From positions 1 through 64,000 of the forward strand of contig JANQKY010000016.1 of NCBI GenBank assembly GCA_028280885.1: DNA of 64,000 nt, given 5' to 3'. The notes beneath the pieces are model-generated. The model was given only the letters and a program-made list of their open reading frames with translations, searched no databases and had not been told where the DNA came from. This document shows positions 1-9,989 of the stretch, piece after piece. This DNA comes from Tepidamorphus sp. (GTDB lineage: Bacteria; Pseudomonadota; Alphaproteobacteria; Rhizobiales; Tepidamorphaceae). The stretch's first letter is position 1. The number at the start of each line of letters is the position of its first letter. Made by a program: the position numbers and the translations under genes.

Positions 1-3000
1 GTTCTTCCTGAACGTCACCGAGCCGCCCGGCGTGCCCGCCGCCGGCGCGGTGGCGGTCACGGACGCTGTGAAGGTCACCGGCTGGCCGAAGACGCTCGAT
101 CCCGCCGAGGCGGACAACGCCACGGCCGTATCGCCCTTGTTGACCATCTGGTCAAGAGTGCCCGAGGTGGAAGCGGCAAAGCTGCCATTGCCCTGATAGG
201 CGGCCGTCAGCGTCGTCGTGCCGACCGGGAGGTCGGAGACGGCGAGCGTCGCCTTGCCGGAGGTATCGAGGATCTGCGATCCGATCTCGCTCGTCCCGTT
301 CAGGAACTTGACCGTGCCGGCCGGTGTGCCGCCCGCCGACGTCACCGTCGCCGTCAGGGTCGTCGACTGGCCGGTGACGCTCGGGTTGACCGAGGAGGCG
401 AACGCGGTCGCCGTCGCGGCGATCTCGACGGATTGCACAAGGGCTGGCGAAACGCTCGATCCGTGCCAGTCGTCGCCGCCGAAATCCGCCGTAATGGAAT
501 GATCGCCGAGCGCCAGCGCGGATGTCGAGAAACGCGCCTCGCCATAGACGAGGGAGGCGCCGGGGCCGAAGTCGATGACGTCGGTGGGGATGGTTTTGGG
601 GGTGGTCGTGCCGTCGCCGAGCTGGCCGTTCGAGTTGTTCCCCCAGCATGTCACCCCGCCGGTCTCCATCTGCGCGCAGGCATGGGTATAGCCCGCGTGG
701 ATCGCGACCGTTTCGCCATTCAGGCCATTGACATCGACCGGGAGGTGACGTGTGGCCGTCGTTCCGTCGCCGAGTTGACCTTGGGCATTGTAGCCCCAGC
801 ATTTGACGTTACCGGAGCCGGTCAACGCACACGTGTAGTGGCCGTTCGCGGCGATCGCCACGACATCGCTGTTCAGCCCACCGACATTGACCGGTGTCGT
901 GCTTGAGATATCCGTTCCATTGCCGAGTTGACCATTACGGTTGTAACCCCAACATTTTACGTCTCCGCTTTCCGTCAACGCACACGTATGGTAGCCGCCG
1001 GTCGCGATGGCGACGACGGTGGCGCCGAGCTGACTGACATCGACCGGGGACGCGCTGTTCGCGTTCGACCCGTTGCCGAGCTGGCCCTGGACATTGTAGC
1101 CCCAGCACTTGACGCTTCCCGCACCGGTCAAGGCGCATGTGTGGCTGGCGCCCGCGGCAATGTCCTTGATGCCGCCGGGGAGAGTGCCGACTGTGATCGG
1201 AGATGTCCTGTGGATCGCCGTCCCGTCGCCGAGTGCTCCGGCGGAGTTCGATCCCCAGCACTTGACGACACCGGTGGTCGTCAGCGCGCAGTTGTGGTCG
1301 TATCCGCTTGTGATCTTCGCGACACCGCTTTGCAGCGTGTTTACACCGACCGGCGCTGTCTGCTGGATCGTCGTCCCGTTTCCGAGCGCGCCGTGGCTGT
1401 TCCTGCCCCAACACTGAACGCCGCCGGAAGCGCTCAGCACACAGGTATGGCTGCCGCCGGCCGACAAGGCCTTCACACCGGTCGCGAGTGTGTTGACATC
1501 GGTCGGCGTCCACTTGTCCGCGGTGGTGCCGTCGCCGAGCTGGCCGTTTATATTGTATCCCCAGCATTTGACGCCACCGGCGCCGGTCAGCGCGCAGGTG
1601 TGGTTGCCTCCGCCGGCTACCGCCGACCCGACGCCCAGCGCGCTGAGCGGCCCGCTGCCCAGCACCGTCTGCCCCGCCTTGAACGCCACCGACCCCTCCG
1701 GCGCGCCGCCGCCGCGGCCGGCGATGCGGGCGGTGAAGGTCACCGGCTCGCCCAGGCGGCTCGGATTGGGCGCGCTCATCGCCACGGTCTCGGTCGTGCC
1801 CGGATTGACCACCTGGGCGAGCGGACCGGACGTGCTGGCGGCGTGCGTGGCGCCGCCGGCATAGGCGGCCGTCAGCGTGTGGCTGCCGGCCGGCAGGTCG
1901 CCGCTTGCATAGCGGGCCTTGGCATAGACGCGCGCCTTTCCGTCGCCGAAGCCGTAAACGGAGGCGGGAACGGGGCTGCTGGCCTGCGCGCCGGTGCCCA
2001 GTTGGCCCGAAAGACCTGACCCCCAGCATTTGAGAGCGCCGGCTGCCGTCGTCGCGCAGGTTGTATGGCCATAGGCGGCGACCGTGCCGATATCGCTCGT
2101 CAATCCGGTGACGGTTTGTGGCGTCAGGCCAGTGCCGGTCGTCCCGTTGCCAAGCTGACCATGGACGTTAAGTCCCCAACACCGGACGGTGCCGTCGTTG
2201 AGGGTCGCGCAGGTGTGGTAGAAGCCGGCGGCGATCGCCGCGACGCCGCTGTCAAGGCCGATAACCTGCTGCGGTGCCATTGCGCTTGTCTGCGAATTGT
2301 TGCCCAGTTGCCCCTCGTCATTACGCCCCCAGCAGCGCAAGCCGCCGGCGCTGGACAGGACGCAATTGTGTTCGGCGCCCGAGATGACCGCGACATTGTC
2401 GTTGCCGGCGCTGGCGACGCGATAGGCGTCGAGCCGGTTGTCGACTGTGCCGTCGCCGATCTGACCGTAGGAATTGAAGCCCCAGCACGAGACATAGCCG
2501 TTGAAGGCTAGCGCGCAGGTATGGGACCCGACCGCCGAAATGCCGACGATGCTGCTCGTCAGGCCGGAGACCTTCGCCGGTGCCGTTCTTCTTTGAGTTG
2601 CCGTGCCATCGCCGACCTGACCCCATTCGTTGCGTCCCCAGCACCACACGGTGCCGTCGTCTTTCAGGGCGCAGGCATGTTCGGAGCCCGAGGTGATCGC
2701 CTTGACGCCGCTGCCAAGCCCGCTCACCTGCGTGGGGGTATGTGTCGGGGTCGTCGAGCCGACGCCCAACTGCCCCCAGTCGTTGGCGCCCCAGCACTTC
2801 ACCGAACCGTTTTCGAGCAAGGCGCAGGTATGATTCAAACTGCCGGCCAGCGAGGCGACGCCGCTCGGCAAATCGGGGACAGGCACTGGCCTGACATCAA
2901 TACCCGATGGCGGATAACCCAGTTGCCCGGCGCCGTTCTCCCCCCAGCATTCGACACCGCCGGCCTTGTTGATGGCGCAGGCGTGATTTAGACCCACCGC

Positions 3001-6000
3001 AACCGTCGCCGGCGCGCCGAGCAGGCTGAGGGCGACCGTGTCGAGCGTATCCGTGCCGTTCCTGAAGGCGAGATTGCCGGTTGGCGCGCCGCCGCCGCTG
3101 CCCCGGACAACGGCATCCAGTGTCACTGTCTCGCGCGCGTTGCTGGCGTTGCGCGAAGACAGGAGCCGCGTCGTCGTCACGGCGGGGCCCGTCGTCTGGA
3201 CGAGCGCGAGGGCGGTCGAGCCGGAGAAATCGCCGGTGCCGGCATAGCTGGCGGTCAGGCTGCTGTCGCCGAGCGGCAGATCGTCGACCGCGATGCTGGC
3301 CTTTCCGGCGCCGTCGAGCGGGCCGTTGCCGATCTCCAGGCTGCCGGCGAAGAAGTGGACGGTGCCGGACGGCGTCCCGACCGCGGGCGCGGTCACCTCG
3401 ACGGTCGCCGTCAGCGTGATCGAGCGGCCGAGCGGTGAGGGATTGGCCGAGGCGGCAAGCGATGTGGTCGTCGCGCCCGGATTGACCGTCTGGTCGAGAG
3501 GGCCCGAGGTCGAGGCAGCGTAGTTCGTGTTGCCCTGATATTCCGCCGTCAGCGTGTTGACGCCGACCAGCAGGCCGGCTTCGCCGAGCGTCGCGACGCC
3601 CGACCCGTTCAGCGTCGCGGAGCCGATCTCGGTGAGGCCGGCGAAGAACTTCACGGTGCCCGCCGGCGTACCGGCGGAGGCGGTGACGGTGGCGGTCAGC
3701 GTCGTCTCCTGGCCGATCAAGCTCGGATTGACCGAGGAGGTGAGCGCCGTTGCCGTCGCGGCGGGCTGGACGGTCTGGGTCAGCGGCGCCGAGGTGCTTG
3801 GATCATGGTTGATGCCGGCGGAATACGCGGCGGTGATGGTCCGGTCGCCGACGGCGAGTGTCGAGGTGGAGAAGGTCGCTTCGCCGCTGCCGCGCGCGAA
3901 GCCGCCGGTGAAGCCGGCGACGGTGATTGGGGTTGGGCTGTTGGTCTTTGTGCTATCGCCGAGTTGGCCGCTGTAATTGCCGCCCCAGCACTTGACTTCA
4001 CCGCTGTACAGAAGGGCGCAGTTGTAATAATCGCCGGCAATGAGCAGGGATGCGGGGCCACCAAGCGCGGATACGGTTACCGGCGTTGTGCTGTTGGCAG
4101 TAGAACCGTTGCCGAGTTGGCCAAGGTCGTTCAGGCCCCAGCACTGCACGGAACCCGTATTCAAGAGAGCGCATGTATGCCCGAAGCCAGCGGCGACCGA
4201 CAGGGCACTATCGGAAATATTTGAAATTAATTCCGGGGATGATACGTGATTAGTCGTCCCAATGCTGCCAGATTGTCCGTATAAATTATAGCCCCAGCAT
4301 TTCACATCGCCACTACTTAGTAGTGCGCAGGTATGGTGAACTCCAGTTGCAATAGACGTTACGGATCCTCCGAGACCTGCCACTTGTACTGGGTTGGCAG
4401 AGTCATCGGTGTTGCCATCGCCGAGTTGGCCGTGTTGGTTTCTGCCCCAGCATTTAACTTCACCGCTATTCAGAAGGGCGCAGTTGTGATCACCATTATT
4501 ACTCGTCAGGGATGTCGCATCACCGCCCAGGTTCACAGTGACAGGAACAGCACCGGAAACAGGTCCGGCAACTCCTAGCTGACCGCGATCATTGGCTCCC
4601 CAGCATTTTACAACACCGTCCTCAAGGAGTGCGCAATTGTGAAACCGCCCTGCGGCGACGGTCAATGCCGAGTCAATGACAGGTAGAGGGCTAGAACTTG
4701 ATACGCCGCTGCTGTTACCGAGTTGGCCGAATTCGTTGCGGCCCCAGCACCAGACTTCGGCGTTCTCCAACGAAGCACATGTATGACTAAAACCAGTAGC
4801 GATCGCGGACACCGGATTGGAGAGAGCGGAAACCGCAATTGGAACCAAGCTCTCTGTATTGATGCTATTGCCGAGTTGACCATCGGCGTTGTCACCCCAG
4901 CATTTGACGCCGCCTGATTTGGTCAACGCACATGAATGAATAGCGCCCCCCGCAACCGCCGCTCCAGCCCCGGCCCCCGCGCCGGCCGTCTTCACGGCCA
5001 CCGAGCCGAGCTCCGTCGCGCCGTCCTTGAACGTCACCGTGCCGCCCGGCGCGCCGCCGCCGAGGCTGGTGACCCTGGCGGTGAAGGTCACCTCGTCGGT
5101 GTAGCCGCTCGGGTTGAGCGAACTCGTCAGGCGCGTCTCGCTCGCCGCCTTCTGAACCATCTGGGTGAGCGGTGCCGAACTGCCGGCGCCGAGGCTGCCG
5201 CTGCCGGAATAGGCCGCCGTGATCGTGTGGTTGCCCGGCGCAAGCGCGTCGGTCGATGTCGACGCTTCCGAATAGACCAGCGCGGCGCCGGCGCCGAAGC
5301 CGGTGACGTCGACCGGCATCGAACTGTTGGTGCCCGAGCCATTGCCAAGCGCCCCGTCGGAGCCGCGGCCCCAGCATGCTGCCGCGCCATCGGTTTTCAG
5401 CGCGCAGGCATGCTGAGAGCCTGCCACGATGGCCGCCACGCCGCTCCCAAGTCCCGAAACGGGGAAGGGAGACGGATTGAAGGGCCCCGTGATCGAAGGG
5501 TTGCCGAGCTGACCGTAGTCATTGGTGCCCCAGCATAACGCCGCGTTGCCGCTCACAAGCGCGCAGGTAAAATGCGATCCGGCCGATAGTGCCTCGACGC
5601 CGTTGAACGAGGGGATCGTGACCGGAACGGAGCTCGCGGTCGTCGTGCCGTTGCCCAGTTCGCCTGTGGCATTTGCGCCCCAGCAGCGTACGGTCGTGTC
5701 GTCCATCAGCGCGCAGGTGTGGTTGGCCCCCGAAGCGATCGCCCTGACCCCGCTGGCGAGGCCGGACACATAGACCGCGCTCGTGCGGCTGGCCGTATCG
5801 CCGGTACCAAGCTGACCGCTGCCGTTTAAACCCCAGCACTTGACCCCGCCGCTGGTCAAAAGCGCGCAGGCATGGGAGCCGCCCGTAGACAGGGCGCGCA
5901 CGCCGCTCTCCAGGCCCGTCACGGAAACGGGCGTGACGGAATCGACCGTGGTGCCGTTACCGAGCTGGCCGGCATTGTTGCGGCCCCAGCATTGGACCGA

Positions 6001-9000
6001 CCCGCCCTCCATCAGGGCGCAGTTGTGCAGGCTGCCGCTGGACAGGGCCACCACGGGGCTTGACAGACCGGTGACATCCAGCGGAAAGGCGCTGGCCGTC
6101 GGTCCGCCCTGGCCGAGCTGGCCGTGATGGTTCTCGCCCCAGCACTGGATGCCGCCGTGGACGTTGAGCGCGCAGGTATGGTGGCCCTTCGAGGACACGG
6201 CCAGAATTTCGCCGTTCAGCCCGGTTACCGGGACGGGCTGGAGGCTGTTGGCGCCTGCACTGCCGGTGCCGAGCTGGCCGCTGTAATTCGCGCCCCAGCA
6301 GTTGACGCCGCCGCTGCTCGTCACCGCGCATCTGTGCCGAGCGCCACCCGTCAGGGTGTGCACCATCGCCGGGGCGCCGAGCGTCGCGGTCGCGAGCGTA
6401 TTCGCGCCGTTCTTGATGTCCAGCTGGCCCTGCGGCGCGCCGGTGGCGCCGCCGGAGACCAGCGCCGTGAAGGCGACGGGATTGTGCGGTTTGCTCGGGT
6501 TGAGGGAGGAGAAGACGCGCGTCGTTGAAGGCGGGACGACGGTGTGGTTCTGGCTCGCCGACGTGGCGGCGTTGAAATCGGTGCCGCCGGTATACTCCGC
6601 CGTGATGACGCGCGTACCGAGGGCGAGCGCGGCGGTGGAAACCGAAGCGGTGCCGCCCGACAGGGTCGCGGTGCCGATGGACGCGCCGTCGGCCTTGAAA
6701 TCCACCGTGCCCCCGGGCGTGCCGACGGCCGGCGCGATCGCCGTCACCTCAGCCGTGAACGTTACCGTCTGCCCGGTGATGCTCGGGCCCGTCGGCCCGG
6801 ACAGCGCCACGCCGGTGTCGCCCTTGCCGACCGTCTGGCTAAGATCGGCGGAGGTCGAGGCTTGATGGTCGACGCTGCCCTGGAAGGCGGCCGTCAGCGT
6901 TGCCGCGCCGACCGGCAGGTCGGAGACGGCGAGCGTCGCCTTGCCGGAGGTATCGAGGGTTTTCTCGCCGATCTCGTTCGTCCCGTTGAAGAACTTCACC
7001 GGGCCGGCGGGCGTGCCGGAGGCGGACGTCACCGTCGCGGTCAGCACCGTCTGCTGGCCGATGACGCTCGGATTGACGGAGGAGACGAGCGTCGTGATGG
7101 TCGCCGGTTTAGTGACCACCTGGGTCAGGACCGGTGAGGTGGCCGGATCATAGGCGCCGTCGCCGCTGTATTGGGCGGTGATGTCGTGGCTGCCGATGGC
7201 GAGGGTGGCGGTGGAATACTGCGCCGCGGCGTAGAGCGGGCCGCCGGGCGCGCCGAAATCGGCGGTTTGGGAGGGGACAAGGCTTCTGTCGGCATAGCTC
7301 CCGTCGCCGAGCTGGCCGTGGAAGTTGTATCCCCAGCATTTGGCGACGCCGCCCGCCACCGCGCAGGTGCTGTTAAGTCCGGCCGCAATGTCGGTGGCGC
7401 CGGTCAGCAGGCTGTCGACCGGAGTGCGGCTGATGATCGTGGTGCCTGTGCCCAGCGCGCCATAATTGTTGTAGCCCCAGCATTTCAGGCTGCCGGTATC
7501 GGTCCGGGCGCAGGTGTGCCTGCTACCGGCCGTAATCTCCAGGACGCCGCTGGTCAGCGTGCTGTTGGCGACGGGAGTCGGGCTAGTCGGACCCGAACCG
7601 TTTCCGAGCTGGCCTTCAGCGTTGCGGCCCCAGCACAGCACGCCGCCGGAGGCGTTTAGCGCGCAGGTGTGCTGGAAGCCTGCCGCGATGGCGACGACGC
7701 CGCTGGTCAGCGTGCTGACCGGGACGGGGGTGGAGCTGTTGTTGGCTGATCCGGACGATCCGTTTCCGAGCTGGCCTTGGAGGTTGTCTCCCCAGCACAG
7801 GACGCCGGAGTCCTTGAGCGCACAGGTGTGATTCGTTCCGGCCGCAATCGCCGTAACGCCGCTCGCAAGAGAGGGGATGGCGACCGGAATGGGACTTTGG
7901 CCTGTCGATCCGTTTCCGAGCTGGCCTTGGCCGTTATATCCCCAGCATTCGACCCCGCCGGACGTGGTCAGCGCGCAGGTGTGATTGCCGCCTGCCGCGA
8001 TGGCGACGACGCTGCTGGTCAGCGTGCTGACCGGGACGGGGATTGGGCTGCTGGTCGTTGAATTGTTGCCGAGTTGGCCGTTGTATCCCCAGCACAGGAC
8101 GCCGGAATCCCTGAGCGCGCAGGTGTGAAGAGATCCGGCCGCAATCGCCGTAACGCCGCTCGAAAGAGAGGTCACGGCGACCGGAGCGGGGCTATCGCTG
8201 GTCGACCCGTTTCCGAGCTGCCCCTGCAACCCGTGTCCCCAGCAGGCAACGCCGCCGACATCGCTCAGCGCGCAGGCGTGGGAGCCGCCGACGCTCACCT
8301 TGGATATGCCGCCGGAGAGCGGCTGGACATCGACCGGGACGGCCCGGTACCGGGCCGTCCCGTCGCCGATCTGGCCATCGTAGTTCCGTCCCCAGCACAG
8401 GAGGCGCCCGGTGTTGGTCACCGCGCAGGTATGGTGGTCACCGGCAGCGATGGCGACGGCACCGCTCGCAAGCGTGCTGACATTGACCGGCGTGGGGCTG
8501 TCTATGGTGGCGTTGTTTCCGAGATTGCCGTAGAAATTGTATCCCCAGCACAGGACGCCGCCGGAGTCCTTGAGCGCGCAGGTGTGACTATGCCCGGCGG
8601 AGACGGCCGCTACGCCGCTGGACAGGGAGGTGACGGGGACGGGGGTGGGACTGTTATTGCCTGATCCGGACAATCCGTTGCCGAGCTGGCCATAACGGTT
8701 GTATCCCCAGCACAGGACGCCGGAATCCTTGAGCGCGCAGGTGTGATTTCCTCCGGCCGCAATCGCCGTGACGCCGCTGGTCAGCGTGCTGACCGGGACC
8801 GGGACGAGGGTGGATCTGTTGCTGCCTGATCCGGACGATCCGTTTCCGATCTGGCCGAAGTAATTGCGTCCCCAGCACATGGCCGCGCCGGATCCGGTCA
8901 CCGCGCAGCTATGGTTCGCGCCGGCCGTGATGGCTACGACGCCGGAAAGGCCGTTGACGGCGACCGGCACGGAACTGACGCGGATCGATCCGGTGCCGAG

Positions 9001-9750
9001 TTGACCGAAGATATTGCGTCCCCAGCACAGGACGTCCCCGGTGTTCTTCAGCGCGCAGGTGTGACGTTCGCCCGCGGAGATGGCCGCGACGCCGCTGGAC
9101 AGGGTGTCGACGGCAACGGGAACAGCGCTGTCCGTAGAGGTTCCGTTTCCGAGCTGGCCGCTACCGTTTGATCCCCAGCACTTGACGGCACCGGCCTCGG
9201 TGAGTGCGCAGGTGTGGAAGACTCCCGCCGCGATGGCGACGACACCGCTGGTCAGGGTGCTGACATCGACCGGGAGGATACGCTGCGACGTCGTTCCGTC
9301 GCCAAGCTGACCGTGGCTATTGCTCCCCCAGCATTTGACGCCGCCGATATCGGTGAGGGCGCATGTGTGGCTCGAACCCGGCGCGACCGCCGTGGCGCCG
9401 CCTGCCGCGCCCAGCGCGATGGTGTCGAGGACCGACATGCCGTCCTTGAAGGTCACCGTGCCGGTCGGCACCGTGCCCGCGCCCTCGACCCGGGCGGTGA
9501 AGCTGACCGTCTCGCCGAGGCCGCTCGGATTGGGCGAGCTCGACAGCACCGTGTCGGGCGCCTGCGCGCCCGCCGGGCCGGAAAAGCAGGCCACGGCGAT
9601 CAGCGCCGCGAAGGCGCCCGGCGCGAACCGCGCCAGTCGGCCCCTGCCTGTTCCGCGCAACGGTCGCCCGCCCGCCGTTTCGCCTGCCGCCGCATGAAGA
9701 CGGTGCCAACCGGACGGATCGGCTCCGTACCCCCAGTCCCAATTCCACAT
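1..9750 (-). CDS. Giant secreted RCC1-propeller / Ig-like repeat protein (3' end outside window)
   Basis: The frame from ATG 9750 (in-frame TAG three codons upstream) stays open to base 1, giving at least 3,250 residues. Residues 1-62 look like a signal peptide with a long n-region, a hydrophobic core (FAPGAFAALIAVACF) and an AGA-Q cleavage site. The rest alternates Ig-like domains (strand motif S-x-x-N-P-S, ending in ITAxYxG) with 42 RCC1-type blades of about 50 residues. Each blade has HTCAL, then CWG, then GQLGNGT. Blades occur as 14+7+7+7+7, fitting seven-bladed propellers. Each run interrupts an Ig-like domain between its first strands (TVTFKDG) and its last strands (LAxGxHxITA). Two Cys per blade suggest one disulfide each, consistent with export. 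Bacterial proteins of this type are probably surface or adhesion proteins; the ligand is unknown. The C-terminal anchor or secretion domain lies outside the window. Confidence 0.88.
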   Translation of the reverse strand, partial: MWNWDWGYGADPSGWHRLHAAAGETAGGRPLRGTGRGRLARFAPGAFAALIAVACFSGPAGAQAPDTVLSSSPNPSGLGETVSFTARVEGAGTVPTGTVTFKDGMSVLDTIALGAAGGATAVAPGSSHTCALTDIGGVKCWGSNSHGQLGDGTTSQRILPVDVSTLTSGVVAIAAGVFHTCALTEAGAVKCWGSNGSGQLGNGTSTDSAVPVAVDTLSSGVAAISAGERHTCALKNTGDVLCWGRNIFGQLGTGSIRVSSVPVAVNGLSGVVAITAGANHSCAVTGSGAAMCWGRNYFGQIGNGSSGSGSNRSTLVPVPVSTLTSGVTAIAAGGNHTCALKDSGVLCWGYNRYGQLGNGLSGSGNNSPTPVPVTSLSSGVAAVSAGHSHTCALKDSGGVLCWGYNFYGNLGNNATIDSPTPVNVSTLASGAVAIAAGDHHTCAVTNTGRLLCWGRNYDGQIGDGTARYRAVPVDVQPLSGGISKVSVGGSHACALSDVGGVACWGHGLQGQLGNGSTSDSPAPVAVTSLSSGVTAIAAGSLHTCALRDSGVLCWGYNGQLGNNSTTSSPIPVPVSTLTSSVVAIAAGGNHTCALTTSGGVECWGYNGQGQLGNGSTGQSPIPVAIPSLASGVTAIAAGTNHTCALKDSGVLCWGDNLQGQLGNGSSGSANNSSTPVPVSTLTSGVVAIAAGFQHTCALNASGGVLCWGRNAEGQLGNGSGPTSPTPVANSTLTSGVLEITAGSRHTCARTDTGSLKCWGYNNYGALGTGTTIISRTPVDSLLTGATDIAAGLNSTCAVAGGVAKCWGYNFHGQLGDGSYADRSLVPSQTADFGAPGGPLYAAAQYSTATLAIGSHDITAQYSGDGAYDPATSPVLTQVVTKPATITTLVSSVNPSVIGQQTVLTATVTSASGTPAGPVKFFNGTNEIGEKTLDTSGKATLAVSDLPVGAATLTAAFQGSVDHQASTSADLSQTVGKGDTGVALSGPTGPSITGQTVTFTAEVTAIAPAVGTPGGTVDFKADGASIGTATLSGGTASVSTAALALGTRVITAEYTGGTDFNAATSASQNHTVVPPSTTRVFSSLNPSKPHNPVAFTALVSGGATGAPQGQLDIKNGANTLATATLGAPAMVHTLTGGARHRCAVTSSGGVNCWGANYSGQLGTGSAGANSLQPVPVTGLNGEILAVSSKGHHTCALNVHGGIQCWGENHHGQLGQGGPTASAFPLDVTGLSSPVVALSSGSLHNCALMEGGSVQCWGRNNAGQLGNGTTVDSVTPVSVTGLESGVRALSTGGSHACALLTSGGVKCWGLNGSGQLGTGDTASRTSAVYVSGLASGVRAIASGANHTCALMDDTTVRCWGANATGELGNGTTTASSVPVTIPSFNGVEALSAGSHFTCALVSGNAALCWGTNDYGQLGNPSITGPFNPSPFPVSGLGSGVAAIVAGSQHACALKTDGAAACWGRGSDGALGNGSGTNSSMPVDVTGFGAGAALVYSEASTSTDALAPGNHTITAAYSGSGSLGAGSSAPLTQMVQKAASETRLTSSLNPSGYTDEVTFTARVTSLGGGAPGGTVTFKDGATELGSVAVKTAGAGAGAGAAVAGGAIHSCALTKSGGVKCWGDNADGQLGNSINTESLVPIAVSALSNPVSAIATGFSHTCASLENAEVWCWGRNEFGQLGNSSGVSSSSPLPVIDSALTVAAGRFHNCALLEDGVVKCWGANDRGQLGVAGPVSGAVPVTVNLGGDATSLTSNNGDHNCALLNSGEVKCWGRNQHGQLGDGNTDDSANPVQVAGLGGSVTSIATGVHHTCALLSSGDVKCWGYNLYGQSGSIGTTNHVSSPELISNISDSALSVAAGFGHTCALLNTGSVQCWGLNDLGQLGNGSTANSTTPVTVSALGGPASLLIAGDYYNCALLYSGEVKCWGGNYSGQLGDSTKTNSPTPITVAGFTGGFARGSGEATFSTSTLAVGDRTITAAYSAGINHDPSTSAPLTQTVQPAATATALTSSVNPSLIGQETTLTATVTASAGTPAGTVKFFAGLTEIGSATLNGSGVATLGEAGLLVGVNTLTAEYQGNTNYAASTSGPLDQTVNPGATTTSLAASANPSPLGRSITLTATVEVTAPAVGTPSGTVHFFAGSLEIGNGPLDGAGKASIAVDDLPLGDSSLTASYAGTGDFSGSTALALVQTTGPAVTTTRLLSSRNASNARETVTLDAVVRGSGGGAPTGNLAFRNGTDTLDTVALSLLGAPATVAVGLNHACAINKAGGVECWGENGAGQLGYPPSGIDVRPVPVPDLPSGVASLAGSLNHTCALLENGSVKCWGANDWGQLGVGSTTPTHTPTQVSGLGSGVKAITSGSEHACALKDDGTVWCWGRNEWGQVGDGTATQRRTAPAKVSGLTSSIVGISAVGSHTCALAFNGYVSCWGFNSYGQIGDGTVDNRLDAYRVASAGNDNVAVISGAEHNCVLSSAGGLRCWGRNDEGQLGNNSQTSAMAPQQVIGLDSGVAAIAAGFYHTCATLNDGTVRCWGLNVHGQLGNGTTGTGLTPQTVTGLTSDIGTVAAYGHTTCATTAAGALKCWGSGLSGQLGTGAQASSPVPASVYGFGDGKARVYAKARYASGDLPAGSHTLTAAYAGGATHAASTSGPLAQVVNPGTTETVAMSAPNPSRLGEPVTFTARIAGRGGGAPEGSVAFKAGQTVLGSGPLSALGVGSAVAGGGNHTCALTGAGGVKCWGYNINGQLGDGTTADKWTPTDVNTLATGVKALSAGGSHTCVLSASGGVQCWGRNSHGALGNGTTIQQTAPVGVNTLQSGVAKITSGYDHNCALTTTGVVKCWGSNSAGALGDGTAIHRTSPITVGTLPGGIKDIAAGASHTCALTGAGSVKCWGYNVQGQLGNGSNANSASPVDVSQLGATVVAIATGGYHTCALTESGDVKCWGYNRNGQLGNGTDISSTTPVNVGGLNSDVVAIAANGHYTCALTGSGNVKCWGYNAQGQLGDGTTATRHLPVDVNGLNGETVAIHAGYTHACAQMETGGVTCWGNNSNGQLGDGTTTPKTIPTDVIDFGPGASLVYGEARFSTSALALGDHSITADFGGDDWHGSSVSPALVQSVEIAATATAFASSVNPSVTGQSTTLTATVTSAGGTPAGTVKFLNGTSEIGSQILDTSGKATLAVSDLPVGTTTLTAAYQGNGSFAASTSGTLDQMVNKGDTAVALSASAGSSVFGQPVTFTASVTATAPAAGTPGGSVTFRKN
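570..1640 (-). repeat. RCC1 blade block 5 (7 blades)
   Basis: Seven CWG-containing blades, one propeller, inserted between Ig-like halves at about 1640-1810 and 430-570. One complete Ig-like domain (about 150-425) and the start of another (1-145) follow before the window ends. Confidence 0.85.
1950..3010 (-). repeat. RCC1 blade block 4 (7 blades)
   Basis: Seven CWG-containing blades, one propeller. They are inserted between Ig-like halves at about 3010-3185 and 1810-1945. Two complete Ig-like domains (about 3190-3765) separate it from block 3. Confidence 0.85.
3915..4965 (-). repeat. RCC1 blade block 3 (7 blades)
   Basis: Seven CWG-containing blades, one propeller. Base composition in part of this block (about 4200-4900) is visibly more AT-rich than in the other blocks, so these blades have diverged further or have a different history. 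The host Ig-like domain halves are at about 4965-5155 and 3770-3915. Confidence 0.85.
5300..6370 (-). repeat. RCC1 blade block 2 (7 blades)
   Basis: Seven CWG-containing blades, one propeller. The front half of the host Ig-like domain lies at about 6385-6540 and the back half at about 5155-5295. Two complete Ig-like domains (about 6540-7120) separate it from block 1. Confidence 0.85.
7270..9410 (-). repeat. RCC1 blade block 1 (14 blades, two propellers' worth)
   Basis: Fourteen CWG-containing blades lie in a row, the number needed for two seven-bladed propellers. Several blades are nearly identical in DNA (around 7790, 8090, 8550 and 8705), which suggests recent internal duplication or gene conversion. 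The block is bracketed by the front half of an Ig-like domain (about 9415-9570) and its back half (about 7120-7265). Confidence 0.85.
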
Positions 9751-9807
9751 GTCGCCCTAGCCCCAACTCGCTACAACTTATGCTTGGATTTTTGTTGACG
9801 TTAAGGA

Positions 9808-9839
9808 ATTATAAAGATTGGCGCGTCCCCCAAATGGGG
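9808..9839 (-). promoter_or_regulatory. Candidate promoter and palindrome for the giant gene
   Basis: On the minus strand a perfect TATAAT lies at 9813-9808, about 58 bp upstream of the giant gene's ATG. The palindrome CCCCAAATGGGG (9828-9839) falls near the -35 position and could be an operator, perhaps for the divergent LuxR-type regulator. The rest of the 240-bp divergent region (9751-9989) shows no other clear signal. Confidence 0.35.
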
Positions 9840-9989
9840 TATAGATTCGGGTAACGGCAATCGGTTCGGATCAACGTAAACAGCCGCACGCCATCATCAC
9901 GAAAGCGCGCTTTGTGGCGGTTTCTTGAATTTTGCCGGCTATTATAATCGTTCCGGTGGAAGAAAGAGGCTTTTCTCGACTGCGCAGGG

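Noticed and set aside
433..4578. Many plus-strand open frames opposite the giant gene
   Set aside because: They are antisense shadows of the high-GC repeat gene and their translations show only reversed repeat patterns.
620..9400. Regularly spaced repeats that could suggest a CRISPR or minisatellite
   Set aside because: The repeats are about 150 bp, variable, and encode protein blades in one continuous frame.
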